A stretch of DNA of 23,221 nt from Candidatus Sumerlaeota bacterium (GTDB lineage Bacteria > Sumerlaeota > Sumerlaeia > JADFCT01), in the NCBI GenBank assembly GCA_026398575.1, contig JAPLSP010000638.1, positions 1 through 23,221 on the forward strand. The letters run 5' to 3'. This document shows, one piece after another, positions 1 through 10,402 of the stretch (within the stretch, counting starts at the first letter, position 1; each line of letters starts with the position of its first letter). The notes under the pieces are model-generated. The model searched no databases and was not told the origin of the DNA. It saw nothing but the letters and a program-made list of their open reading frames with translations. The position numbers and the translations under genes were made by a program.

Positions 1-39
1 AAGGCGGCAAGCCACCTTACTCCAAAAGCTGGCGCCGCT
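1..39. repeat. Right half of a hairpin (REP-like) repeat, copy 1
   Basis: The window opens inside this element. The apex AAGGCGGC-AA-GCCACCTT is a hairpin with one mismatch, followed by ACTCCAAAAGCTGGCGCCGC. The stretch GCCACCTTACTCCAAAAGC and the following TGGCGCCGC are identical to 13499-13525, and related to the inverse of 18755-18790. It ends about 60 bases before the Tat-exported oxidoreductase gene. Family identity is judged by direct comparison within the window only. Confidence 0.75.
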
Positions 40-97
40 CCTAACCGCACTATGTTCATCCCCTTCTGCAGATTACCAAACTTTCATTGAGGAGCGC

Positions 98-1519
98 ATG
101 ATGAGTCAGACAGAGAAAAGCAATTCCCTGAGTTCGCGCCGCCAGTTCGTCAAGGGCGCGGCAGTCTTGGCGGGAGCGGCGATGATCGTGCCGCGCCACG
201 TCCTCGGCGGACCGAAATTCACTCCCCCGAGCGAGAAAGTGAACATCGCCATCATCGGCGCAGGCGGACAGGGGCGCCACAATGCGCGCGCGCTCTTCCG
301 CGAGGAATCCGCGCAGGTCGTCGCCGTGGCCGATCCCATGGAATGGGTGAGCGTTGAGCAATTCTATTACAAGGGCAAGGCCGGCTCCGGCCCCGTCAAG
401 CAGGAGGTCGAAAAGCATTATTCGGAGAAAAATCCGAACTTCAAGTGCGCCGTCTATGAGGATTTCCGCGTCATGCTGGACAAGGAGAAGTCCGTTGACG
501 CGATTCTCTGCGCCACCCCCGACCACCTGCACGCATACGTCTCGGTCTGGGCGATGCGCATGGGCAAGCATGTTTATTGCGAGAAGCCGCTGACGCACAA
601 TATCTGGGAGGCGCGCAAGGTCGCCCGGACGGCCCGTGAAACCGGCGTGGCGACGCAGATGGGCAATTTCGGCCATTCGAGCGAGGGCATCCGCTCTTCC
701 ATCGAATATTTGCGCGACGGCGCGATCGGAAACGTCACCGAAGTTCACGGCTGGGCGCCCGCCAGCCGCTGGAACACGAAACTCAAAGGCCTTCCCGAAG
801 AGAAGATGGATATCCCCGCCGGGCTGAACTGGGACCTCTGGCTCGGCCCGCGCGAACCACGGCCTTATCATTCCTGCTATGTCCCGGTGATGTGGCGCGA
901 CTTCTGGACCTTTGGATGCGGCGTCCTCGGCGACTTCGCGTGCCATGATCTGGACGCCACGGTTTGGGCCTTCGATCTCGAAGCGCCGGAGATCGTCGAG
1001 GGCTATCGGGCGGGTTATGGCGACTCGGAAATCCAGCCCTATGGCGATATCACCTACTTTCAGTTCGGCAAACGCAAGAAACAAAAACCGCTCAAAGTCA
1101 CTTGGTACTCGGGCGGCCTGCGTCCGCCGCGGCCCGAGGAACTGAAGCCGGGGATGAACCTCGATCCGCACAACGTGATGTTCAAGGGCGACAAGGGCAT
1201 CATCCTGACGGACGGCTGGGGCGGCCCGCCCAAACTGTTCCCGGACAAACGCCGCGCTTCTTATACGCCGCCCAAGAAAACGATTCCGCGCGTCGAAGGC
1301 CATCATCGCGATTGGCTGGACGCCTGCAAAGGCGGCAAACCGGCCAGCGGCGAGTTCCAATATTCCGCGCGTCTGACGGAGATCGTGCTCCTCGGCGTGC
1401 TGGCTCTGCGTTCGGGCAAACGCATTGAATGGGATTATGATAACCTTCAAGCGAAGGGGATGCCCGAGCTCGATGTCCTCATCCAAGAGCCGTATCGCAA
1501 GGGGTGGGAGTTGGATTAG
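98..1519 (+). CDS. Tat-exported Gfo/Idh/MocA family oxidoreductase
   Basis: Predicted NAD(P)-dependent sugar or sugar-derivative oxidoreductase of the Gfo/Idh/MocA family, exported folded. The N-terminus carries a textbook twin-arginine motif (SRRQFVK, residues 13-19), followed by a hydrophobic stretch AAVLAGAAMIV. The Rossmann glycine motif GAGGQG lies at about 54-59. The family EKP motif is at 162-164 in the context VYCEKPLT. The second domain carries WRDFWTFGCGVLGDFACHDLDA, with the His-Asp pair typical of the C-terminal substrate domain. At 473 aa the length is normal for exported members. GGAG at 91-94 fits the second ATG (101) better than the first (98), so the protein may be one residue shorter. 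Its stop overlaps by four bases the stop of the convergent thioesterase gene. The substrate cannot be told from sequence. Confidence 0.93.
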   Translation: MMSQTEKSNSLSSRRQFVKGAAVLAGAAMIVPRHVLGGPKFTPPSEKVNIAIIGAGGQGRHNARALFREESAQVVAVADPMEWVSVEQFYYKGKAGSGPVKQEVEKHYSEKNPNFKCAVYEDFRVMLDKEKSVDAILCATPDHLHAYVSVWAMRMGKHVYCEKPLTHNIWEARKVARTARETGVATQMGNFGHSSEGIRSSIEYLRDGAIGNVTEVHGWAPASRWNTKLKGLPEEKMDIPAGLNWDLWLGPREPRPYHSCYVPVMWRDFWTFGCGVLGDFACHDLDATVWAFDLEAPEIVEGYRAGYGDSEIQPYGDITYFQFGKRKKQKPLKVTWYSGGLRPPRPEELKPGMNLDPHNVMFKGDKGIILTDGWGGPPKLFPDKRRASYTPPKKTIPRVEGHHRDWLDACKGGKPASGEFQYSARLTEIVLLGVLALRSGKRIEWDYDNLQAKGMPELDVLIQEPYRKGWELD

Positions 1520-2094
1520 TTTGGGAGTCTTTTTCTCAGGCCGGTCCGACGCGTCAGACATGTCCGACCGGTCCGACCGGTCCGAAGATTGTTCGCTAAG
1601 CAGATCGCGTACTTGGCCTCCATGCTCGCGAGTTCCTTGCCGTCGGCGTCCACGAACGAGCAGACCACTTCAACTTTGGCCGCGCGCCCTGAGGCCAATC
1701 GCGACTGGATCTCTTTCCAGTTGGGGGATTTGCGAAAAGCTGCGATGGCTTTCAGCGCACCTGTGACAGGCTTGATGAAGCGGATACTGGATTCAGTAAT
1801 CATGACCTCGGTTGCCAAACTCCGCTTCATACCGGCCGCCGTCACGAGCGACCATCCCGCCAACGCCATGATGGAATATATGCTGCCCGCGAAGGCCGTC
1901 CCTTTATCGTTGCGATTGGGATCGAAGGGGGCTTCCAGCGTTATTCGCGAGTCATCGAGGCTGATGACGCGAATGCCCATGGCTTTCGCAATGGGAATGG
2001 ATGCGCCGATGACGTCATTGATTGCTTCGAGCGTATCGCACATCTGGCGTTCACATGCATGGTAGATTGAGCGCAGAGAAACCAAGCGCTGCAT
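1516..2094 (-). CDS. YiiD C-terminal-type thioesterase (hot-dog fold)
   Basis: The body (residues 28-168) matches the putative thioesterase family found at the C-terminus of YiiD: IPIAKAMGIRVISLDD, EAPFDPNRNDKGTAFAGS and SIYSIMALAGWSLV. The NRNDKGTAFAGS segment is the characteristic signature. Predicted role: cytoplasmic hydrolysis of an acyl thioester, substrate unknown. There is no acetyltransferase domain, unlike E. coli YiiD. The C-terminal tail (about 170-190, RTGRTGRTCLTRRTG) is the translation of a 9-nt repeat array and is not expected in the family, so the repeat has probably replaced or extended the native end. It starts 8 bases after the upstream SEC-C gene, consistent with cotranscription. 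No strong ribosome site is visible. Met18 is an alternative start. Confidence 0.85.
   Translation of the reverse strand: MQRLVSLRSIYHACERQMCDTLEAINDVIGASIPIAKAMGIRVISLDDSRITLEAPFDPNRNDKGTAFAGSIYSIMALAGWSLVTAAGMKRSLATEVMITESSIRFIKPVTGALKAIAAFRKSPNWKEIQSRLASGRAAKVEVVCSFVDADGKELASMEAKYAICLANNLRTGRTGRTCLTRRTGLRKRLPN
1544..1588. repeat. Nonamer array A, five units of GTCCGACCG type
   Basis: Read on the plus strand there are five consecutive 9-nt units: GTCCGACGC, GTCAGACAT, GTCCGACCG twice, and GTCCGAAGA. On the minus strand it encodes the Arg-Thr-Gly tail of the thioesterase. It lies between two convergent genes. No U-tract follows it, so it is not an obvious terminator. Confidence 0.85.
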
Positions 2095-2102
2095 AGTTGA
2101 AC

Positions 2103-2963
2103 TTACTCACCGCCCAGCGCCGCCCTTCCACAACACTTCTTATACTTCAATCCACTGCCGCATGGACAAAATGAGTTGCGGCTAATCTTCGCTGTGCCGC
2201 GGGAAAGCCCGTCCGCAACAGACCGCGGACGCTCAGCAGATTCCACAGAGCCGCTGCCCAATAACGCGACAGGATCAACATCGTTCCTGCCAAGACCTGC
2301 GTGAAGATCGGCTGGCTTTCCAAGGATATAGCGGATAAGTTGAGTGCAAAGAATGGTCTCTTGCTCCCGAGTCAGGCTATCTCCGGGACGCACGTCCTGA
2401 GATTGCGCAAACATATCCGCGATGTGCAGGAGACTGCTTAGCCGCCTTCTGCTGACGCCGTAAGCGGCGCCGGTTGAGGCATGGAAGCCGCCACAGGAGA
2501 GGATGCGGCCAGCCAGCAGCATTTCGGGCCCGGCCCCTTGGCTAAAGCTGATGTCCGCGATAAAAACGTCGCGGTCCGGGCCATGAAACAGCAAGTCCGT
2601 CGTATGGACACCAACGCCGGGCACGGCTTCGCGCGTCTCCCAGATCGAGTAGCGAGAGCGCGAGAACGCTCCCAGCAATTCGATCTCACTTGGCGAAAAA
2701 CTCGAAGGCGGATTTCGGCAGACACGGTCAATCAATGCTTCATGATGATCCAGGGCGGCATAGATGCCATATTCCATAAGGATGGAAGGCTCATCCACAT
2801 TGTCAAAAACCAATGTATTGTTTGCGCCCAGCATGCCCAAGGCGCGGGCGGTTTTATGGAAATCGCTTCGCGGGATGAGCTTGCTTAGTTTCGAATTCAG
2901 CGCCTTCGATCTTGCCCGGAAGACTTTGTAGTCCTTCAGCACCTGTTGGTAATCGAGCGGCAT
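2103..2963 (-). CDS. SEC-C motif protein of unknown function
   Basis: A 286-aa protein ending in a clear SEC-C zinc-binding motif: Cys266-Pro-Cys268 then Cys277-Cys278, in the context FCPCGSGLKYKKCCG. This is the same motif found at the C-terminus of SecA and in many standalone proteins. The first 255 residues match no family I recognise and look soluble. The ORF is open from a GTG at 2975, but the ATG at 2963 is preceded by GAGGA at good spacing, so I start there. It lies 60 bases downstream of lepA and 8 bases before the thioesterase gene on the same strand, which suggests an operon. Base composition looks more AT-rich than lepA. SEC-C domains bind zinc and often mediate contacts with proteins or ribosomes, but no role can be assigned here. 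Confidence 0.8.
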   Translation of the reverse strand: MPLDYQQVLKDYKVFRARSKALNSKLSKLIPRSDFHKTARALGMLGANNTLVFDNVDEPSILMEYGIYAALDHHEALIDRVCRNPPSSFSPSEIELLGAFSRSRYSIWETREAVPGVGVHTTDLLFHGPDRDVFIADISFSQGAGPEMLLAGRILSCGGFHASTGAAYGVSRRRLSSLLHIADMFAQSQDVRPGDSLTREQETILCTQLIRYILGKPADLHAGLGRNDVDPVALLGSGSVESAERPRSVADGLSRGTAKISRNSFCPCGSGLKYKKCCGRAALGGE

Positions 2964-3023
2964 TGCTGTCCTCACATGAAACCGAAAATGATGAAAAGCA
3001 TCTGTATTTTGGAATATGCCCGG

Positions 3024-4823
<1,800 letters not shown>

Positions 4824-4860
4824 TAATTCCTGCTCACAAACACAGACCGAACCAAAGAGA

Positions 4861-4888
4861 TTTGAAATTTGAGATCTGAAATTTGAAA
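4861..4888. repeat. Heptamer repeat, four units of TTTGAAA
   Basis: Four consecutive degenerate 7-nt units: TTTGAAA, TTTGAGA, TCTGAAA, TTTGAAA. It lies 38 bases upstream of the lepA start codon, inside the presumed lepA leader or promoter region. Short heptanucleotide tandem arrays are known as a class in several bacterial genomes. A role here is not shown. Confidence 0.8.
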
Positions 4889-5129
4889 TTCCAAGTGAGA
4901 GACAAATTCTCAATCCAACAGCACAAGAGACTAACCGGCTGAATGGTCGAAAAGCGCCGCGAATGCAGAGCGCGACCACGCAACGGCGCGCCATCTTACC
5001 GAAAGGCTTCCCGAAGTCCAAAGGGAAAAGCGGGGTATGGAAAGCGTGATTTAGTGCAGCGGAGCCAAAGCGAAAAGGCAATCTCTGCGGTCCGGTCGCG
5101 AGATGAGCTTGTCTTGCTGGAAATCGGAC
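4889..5129. other. Intergenic stretch between lepA and brnTA, nothing recognised
   Basis: Divergent intergenic region between lepA and the toxin-antitoxin pair. It is open in both directions but shows no protein family motif, no ribosome site and no clear hairpin. It must hold the lepA promoter on the minus strand. I could not pick a convincing -35/-10 pair for it. Confidence 0.5.
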
Positions 5130-5157
5130 TTGACGCTCGCGCAAATATATGTATAAT
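5130..5157 (+). promoter_or_regulatory. Sigma70-type promoter of brnTA
   Basis: TTGACG at 5130-5135 and a perfect TATAAT at 5152-5157 are separated by 16 nt. Initiation 6-8 nt after the -10 box falls at about 5163-5165, on or next to the brnT ATG at 5165. This predicts a leaderless or nearly leaderless toxin mRNA. BrnTA modules are generally autorepressed at their own promoter. Confidence 0.7.
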
Positions 5158-5164
5158 CATGCGC

Positions 5165-5434
5165 ATGCGTTTCACATGGGATCAACGCAAACGCCAAAAA
5201 ACTCTTATGAAGCGCGGTTTGGACTTCGCGCATGCGCAGCAGATATTCGACGGGCCGACTTTCACAGTTGAGGATGATCGAGAAGATTATGGGGAACAAC
5301 GATGGGTGACTATGGGGCTGTTGCGCGAAAAGGTCGTTGTAGTTGTCCATACGGAAACCAAAGGCGAAATCCGAATTATTTCGATGCGAGAGGCAGAGAA
5401 AGATGAGCAAATCCAATTCTTCAGAAACCTTTGA
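5165..5434 (+). CDS. brnT: BrnT family toxin (type II toxin-antitoxin ribonuclease)
   Basis: An 89-aa protein of the BrnT family, cytoplasmic RelE-fold ribonucleases that block translation. Family landmarks in order: the MRFTWD start (usual form M-x-F-x-W-D), KRGLDFAHAQQIFDG (17-31), RWVTMGLL (46-53), VVVVHTE (58-64) and IRIISMREAEKDE (69-81). An ATG in frame at 5159 is possible but lies within about 2 nt of the -10 box, so it should not be transcribed. The start at 5165 also fits the family N-terminus. No ribosome site is visible. Its 3' end overlaps the antitoxin gene by 32 nt, the normal toxin-first order of this module. Its GC content looks lower than the flanking oxidoreductase genes, compatible with horizontal gain. 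Confidence 0.92.
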   Translation: MRFTWDQRKRQKTLMKRGLDFAHAQQIFDGPTFTVEDDREDYGEQRWVTMGLLREKVVVVVHTETKGEIRIISMREAEKDEQIQFFRNL

Positions 5435-5753
5435 TGCGAGGGATGAATATCCCAAGTTCACACAGGTGGACTTTGACCGCGCCGCGTTTCGCATTGGGCT
5501 CAAACCGGCGCCGCGCAAGCAACGAGTGACAATTCTGTTGGATACCGGCTTGGTGGAATACTTCAAGGCCAAGGCAGGCGGGCGCGGTTATCAGACAATG
5601 ATCAATGAGACTCTGCGCCACGCGATGGCAAGCGACGATTTGGTGACTCGTCTGCGATATGTAATCCGAGAAGAAATACGTCGTGCGCCCGCGAGTGCGT
5701 CACGAAAATCCACAAAGCCGAACGCTCGCGCACACATGAATGTGGCGCAATAA
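5403..5753 (+). CDS. brnA: BrnA family antitoxin (ribbon-helix-helix)
   Basis: A 116-aa antitoxin that neutralises BrnT and represses the module's promoter. The sequence FTQVDFDRAAFR, then LKPAPRKQRVTILLD and EYFKAKAGGRGYQTMINETL (about residues 19-71) is the family signature. The second part forms the ribbon-helix-helix DNA-binding fold, and the N-terminal part normally wraps the toxin. The tail after about residue 75 is basic and longer than in many BrnA proteins. The gene overlaps brnT by 32 nt, suggesting translational coupling. Purine-rich GCAGAGAAAG precedes the ATG. Confidence 0.92.
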   Translation: MSKSNSSETFDARDEYPKFTQVDFDRAAFRIGLKPAPRKQRVTILLDTGLVEYFKAKAGGRGYQTMINETLRHAMASDDLVTRLRYVIREEIRRAPASASRKSTKPNARAHMNVAQ

Positions 5754-5836
5754 AGTCGCAAAACGCCAGAGGCGCCAAACACGACCGATTGTGCCCGCGA
5801 AAGACGGTCCGCTCGTTCAAACCACAGAGGAGAAAT

Positions 5837-7147
<1,311 letters not shown>

Positions 7148-7159
7148 GGATAGGAGACG

Positions 7160-7205
7160 GGGCGCCTACTATTGTTCTTTCAATTTTGGCGCCCATTATT
7201 TTTTT
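7160..7205 (+). terminator. Probable rho-independent terminator overlapping the DegT gene end
   Basis: GGGCGCC (7160-7166) pairs perfectly with GGCGCCC (7188-7194) across a 21-nt loop, followed by a T-rich run ATTATTTTTTT. It sits 12 bases after the stop of the oxidoreductase gene. The T run doubles as the minus-strand codons for the terminal Lys-Lys and stop of the DegT-like gene. The loop is longer than usual, so confidence is moderate. Confidence 0.5.
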
Positions 7206-8398
7206 GCTGCGGCAAATTCCTGAACCGCCTGCGCCAGGCGCTCGATGTCGTGCGGCTTCAGGCCCTCATAGACGGGAAGGTATAGAGCGCGCGTGAAGGT
7301 TTTGCGCGCGTCAGGGCAGGTTATATGGGAGCGGTCGGCGGGAGGCTCGACGACGTACATGCTCGAAGTGCCGCGCGAGGCGTCGAATCCCCTGGACCAT
7401 AAATATCGCATCAAATCATCCGGCGTATCGTGTTCGATGGGAAAGACCCAATGGGTGTGGAACGAAGCCTCGGCGCCGGGCCGCTCAATCTTTGGCATCA
7501 GACGGATGGCAATCTGGGCCAGCCTCATGCGGTCGGCAACCCGTTCCTGCTTATAGCGCAGAAGGCGGCGGCGCAGCAGAGCGAGAAGCGGATAGGACGG
7601 CTGCCGGCGAATCTTCTCGAAAAATCCTTCTCCGGCAAATCCGCGCACGCTCGAATTGATGATGCGGTCGTGGCTGGCGCCGAGAATACGGCACGCCAGA
7701 ATAAACAGCGAAAAGATCGCGCGGTTGCCAAGCAATACGAGAAAAAAATATTTCGACAAACGTTTGAGAAAATAGGCGGAGGTTTGCAGCGGCCATGCGG
7801 ATTGACAGGCGCGAACGCGGTCTCGAAGCGAAGAATCCTTGAAACGCAGAATGCCTCCGCCCAGCGCGGTCGCCGTTTTGATCGCCCCGAAACTGAACAT
7901 GGAAACGTCGCTCCCGGGATGGCCCCGGTATTCGCCGGCGTCATAAGCCTGCGCGCAGTCTTCGAAGACAAGCAGCCCATGCCGCCGCGCCACTTCCACG
8001 ATCGGGTCCATCGGCATCCGGCTGCCGAAGAGATGCGCCGCAAGGATCGCTTTCGTTTTGGGCGTGACGGCCGCGGAAAGCGCTTCGGCGTTGACCGAAA
8101 GCCGGCGCATTTCCAGCTCCACGGGTACGGGCACGAGACCATGTTCCGCGATGATGCGCGGCATGTCGCGGATCGTGACGCAGGAGACGATCACTTCGCC
8201 GCCGCGCGGGAAATCGAGCGCCGTCAGCAGCGCGTCAAAGCCGCTGCGGACCGACAAGCTCACCAGACAGGCGCCGTCCGCCATCCATGTTTTTTCCGCC
8301 TCGCGCTGCGTGGCGTCGCGATTCCCCGGCCATAAGCAATGGCCAATGCCGCAGAAGACATCCGTCAAACCTATATCCAGGCGTTTCCTTGGAATCAT
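7196..8398 (-). CDS. DegT/DnrJ/EryC1/StrS family PLP-dependent aminotransferase
   Basis: A 400-aa fold-type I PLP enzyme of the family that aminates keto-sugars for surface polysaccharides or antibiotics. The cofactor lysine is probably Lys174 in FSFGAIKTATALGGG. The preceding EDCAQAYDAGEY (146-157) is the family's Asp motif that contacts the pyridine nitrogen. SVRSGFDALLTAL (49-61) is the phosphate-binding start of the large domain. A hydrophobic stretch at about 207-240 (KYFFLVLLGNRAIFSLFILACRIL) is unusual and might associate with the membrane. The gene lies 15 bases after the sigma54 activator gene and shares its strand, so it is probably the last gene of the nadB operon. No sugar-nucleotide gene is adjacent. 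The actual substrate is unknown. Confidence 0.9.
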   Translation of the reverse strand: MIPRKRLDIGLTDVFCGIGHCLWPGNRDATQREAEKTWMADGACLVSLSVRSGFDALLTALDFPRGGEVIVSCVTIRDMPRIIAEHGLVPVPVELEMRRLSVNAEALSAAVTPKTKAILAAHLFGSRMPMDPIVEVARRHGLLVFEDCAQAYDAGEYRGHPGSDVSMFSFGAIKTATALGGGILRFKDSSLRDRVRACQSAWPLQTSAYFLKRLSKYFFLVLLGNRAIFSLFILACRILGASHDRIINSSVRGFAGEGFFEKIRRQPSYPLLALLRRRLLRYKQERVADRMRLAQIAIRLMPKIERPGAEASFHTHWVFPIEHDTPDDLMRYLWSRGFDASRGTSSMYVVEPPADRSHITCPDARKTFTRALYLPVYEGLKPHDIERLAQAVQEFAAAKK

Positions 8399-8413
8399 TC
8401 TTATCTCTGATTT

Positions 8414-10402
8414 TTATGAAGGATTCGATTCCGATTGTTTCAGTTTTTGAATTTTGCGCCAGATGGTGGTCCGATTGACGCCCAGAATGCGGGCAGCCTC
8501 GGATTGGTTGCCGCCGCATTCCTCCATCGCGCGGCGCAGAGCGGCCAATGTGACGCGGGTTTTCTTTTTCAGCGGAGATGATGATGATGCGGTGGACGGC
8601 GTGGACGGCGTGGACGGGGTGGACGAGGCAGAGCCAGGGGCGCTTTCAGCGAAAGGCGCGCTTAGCGGCGCTTGCGCGGCGCGGGGCGTCTCCGCCATCG
8701 AAGCTCCCAAGGCGCCGCCGCCGCCTGCTTGCCTGACTTCAAGGATGTCCGCCGAAAGGTGGTGGGGCGCCAGAAGGTCTTCCCGGCAGAACAGCACCGC
8801 CTGTTCCAACGCGTTTTCCAGCTGACGGACGTTGCCGGGCCAGGCGTATGCGCGCAGCAGATCGTACACTTCCGGCGACAGGCGCGGAATCGGGCGCTTG
8901 AGGCGCTCGCCCAGCCGCGACACAAAATAATCCGCCAGCAGGATGATGTCATCGCCCCGCTCGCGCAATGGCGGCAATTGGATGCTGATGACATTGAGGC
9001 GGTAGAAAAGGTCTTCGCGGAAGGCCCCCGTGCGGACGCGCTGTTTCAGGTCGGCGTTGGTGGCCGTGATCAGGCGCACGTCCACTTTCTGCGGGCGCGT
9101 GTCGCCGATGCGTTCGAAGGTCTTGGTTTCGATCACGCGCAGCAGCGTCAATTGCAGCCGGGGCGAGATGTCGCCGATTTCATCCAGGAAGAGCGTGCCG
9201 CCGTTGGCCGCTTCGAAGATGCCCTTGTGCGAGGCGATGGCGCCGGTGAAGGCGCCGCGCGTATGGCCGAAGAGCTCGGATTCGAGCAGGCTTTCAGGCA
9301 TGGCCGCGCAGTTGATTTTCAGAAACGGCTTGTCGGCGCGGCGGCTCTCGAAGTGCAGCGCGGAAGCGGCCAGTTCCTTGCCCGTGCCGCTTTCGCCCAT
9401 CAGCAGGACCGTCGCCTCGGTGTCGGCGGCCAGTTTGAGGTTGTCATAAAGCGTCTGCATTTGAGGCGAACGCCCGATGAATCCATGATAGCGGTCGCGC
9501 TCGCGCAAGACCGATTCCAGGTGCTGCAGCCGCGTTACGTCGCGCAGGCACAGCAACGCGCCGCGCTGCGGCTTATCTGCCGGATGAATCCCCGGCAGCA
9601 ACACCGGCTCGGCCTGGATGATCAGCGCCTTGCCCGCCAGGGGCGCCGTGTTGGAAGCGGCCAGAAAGCCGGGCACGGACTGTCCCGAGGCAATGGCCAC
9701 ATTGATGGCGTTGCGAACCGGCTCGGGAGGGTTGGGCCAGATTTGCTCGAGCGTGGCGCCGGCGGGAAGCGCGCCGGCGGCGGCAAACAGTTTGCGGGCG
9801 AAGCGGTTGATCTCCTGGATGACGCCGGCGGCGTCCACGCAGATCAGTCCTTCGCCGACGGCGTCCAGGACCGCGCCCAGCCGCTCGCGGATGACGCGAT
9901 TTTCCTCCTCGAGCCGCCGGCGAGCCAGACGCGTCTGCCGCAGCCGCCAGGCCTGCTCCATTTGACCCGTCAAGAGAGCGATTTCTATCGGCTTGGCCAG
10001 AAACGCAAAGGCGCCCGATCCGACCGTGTCAACAGCGGCCTTGTGCGAGGAGTCGCCGCTCATGACGATGGCCGTGCAATCCGGATCCACTTCAAAGAGC
10101 CATTGCAAAACGTCGCGGCCCGTTTCCTGGCCCAGGTAGTAGTCCACCAGCGCCAGATCGGGCAGACGCGCCTGCGCCACCCGCTTGACGGCCTCGAGGC
10201 AATCGGCGACAGCCACTTCATAGCCGGATGCTTTCAACAGAAGGCGGCACGTATCGGCCACGTTCTCGTCATCGTCCACAACCAGGACCAGCGGGCGGCG
10301 TTCCGGCGCCGGCGGCGTGAAAGCATGGGAGTCGGGGGATGCAGGATTCTCAGTCAATGCGATAGTGGCTCCCATAGCTTTGGCGGTTTTCCATGGCGGC
10401 AT
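8414..10402 (-). CDS. NtrC-type sigma54-dependent response regulator (REC-PAS-AAA+-Fis)
   Basis: A 662-aa transcriptional activator. The receiver domain (37-150) keeps the acidic pocket Asp43-45, phospho-acceptor Asp87, Ser115 and Lys137. A PAS-like sensor follows (about 172-290; GEGLICVDAAGVIQEINRFA). The AAA+ domain has Walker A GESGTGKE (336-343), the sigma54-contacting GAFTGA loop (383-388) and Walker B TLFLDE (403-408). A Ser/Thr/Pro/Ala-rich linker (560-612) contains a TPS repeat encoded by a 9-nt array. The Fis-type helix-turn-helix is at 630-653 (GNQSEAARILGVNRTTIWRK). No histidine kinase is nearby, so it is an orphan regulator. The start at 10402 overlaps the end of nadB by 53 nt. 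Met10 (10375) is an alternative, and neither has a strong ribosome site. It may respond to nitrogen, carbon or envelope cues. The targets are not deducible. Confidence 0.95.
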   Translation of the reverse strand: MPPWKTAKAMGATIALTENPASPDSHAFTPPAPERRPLVLVVDDDENVADTCRLLLKASGYEVAVADCLEAVKRVAQARLPDLALVDYYLGQETGRDVLQWLFEVDPDCTAIVMSGDSSHKAAVDTVGSGAFAFLAKPIEIALLTGQMEQAWRLRQTRLARRRLEEENRVIRERLGAVLDAVGEGLICVDAAGVIQEINRFARKLFAAAGALPAGATLEQIWPNPPEPVRNAINVAIASGQSVPGFLAASNTAPLAGKALIIQAEPVLLPGIHPADKPQRGALLCLRDVTRLQHLESVLRERDRYHGFIGRSPQMQTLYDNLKLAADTEATVLLMGESGTGKELAASALHFESRRADKPFLKINCAAMPESLLESELFGHTRGAFTGAIASHKGIFEAANGGTLFLDEIGDISPRLQLTLLRVIETKTFERIGDTRPQKVDVRLITATNADLKQRVRTGAFREDLFYRLNVISIQLPPLRERGDDIILLADYFVSRLGERLKRPIPRLSPEVYDLLRAYAWPGNVRQLENALEQAVLFCREDLLAPHHLSADILEVRQAGGGGALGASMAETPRAAQAPLSAPFAESAPGSASSTPSTPSTPSTASSSSPLKKKTRVTLAALRRAMEECGGNQSEAARILGVNRTTIWRKIQKLKQSESNPS
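8592..8627. repeat. Nonamer array B, four units of GTGGACGGC type
   Basis: Units GTGGACGGC twice, GTGGACGGG and GTGGACGAG on the plus strand. On the minus strand, the coding strand, the array reads as GTCCACGCC units giving Thr-Pro-Ser repeats. It sits in the flexible linker between the AAA+ and DNA-binding domains of the sigma54 activator, where length change should be tolerated. Confidence 0.85.

Noticed and set aside
56..1561. 501-codon open frame antisense to the Tat oxidoreductase
   Set aside because: It lies fully opposite a gene with clear family motifs. Its composition (Arg/Ala/His/Phe-rich, no motif) is typical of antisense shadows in GC-rich DNA.
4943..5164. N-terminal extension of brnT to 4943
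   Set aside because: It lies upstream of the promoter, lacks family similarity and would more than double the extent of the normal 90-residue toxin.
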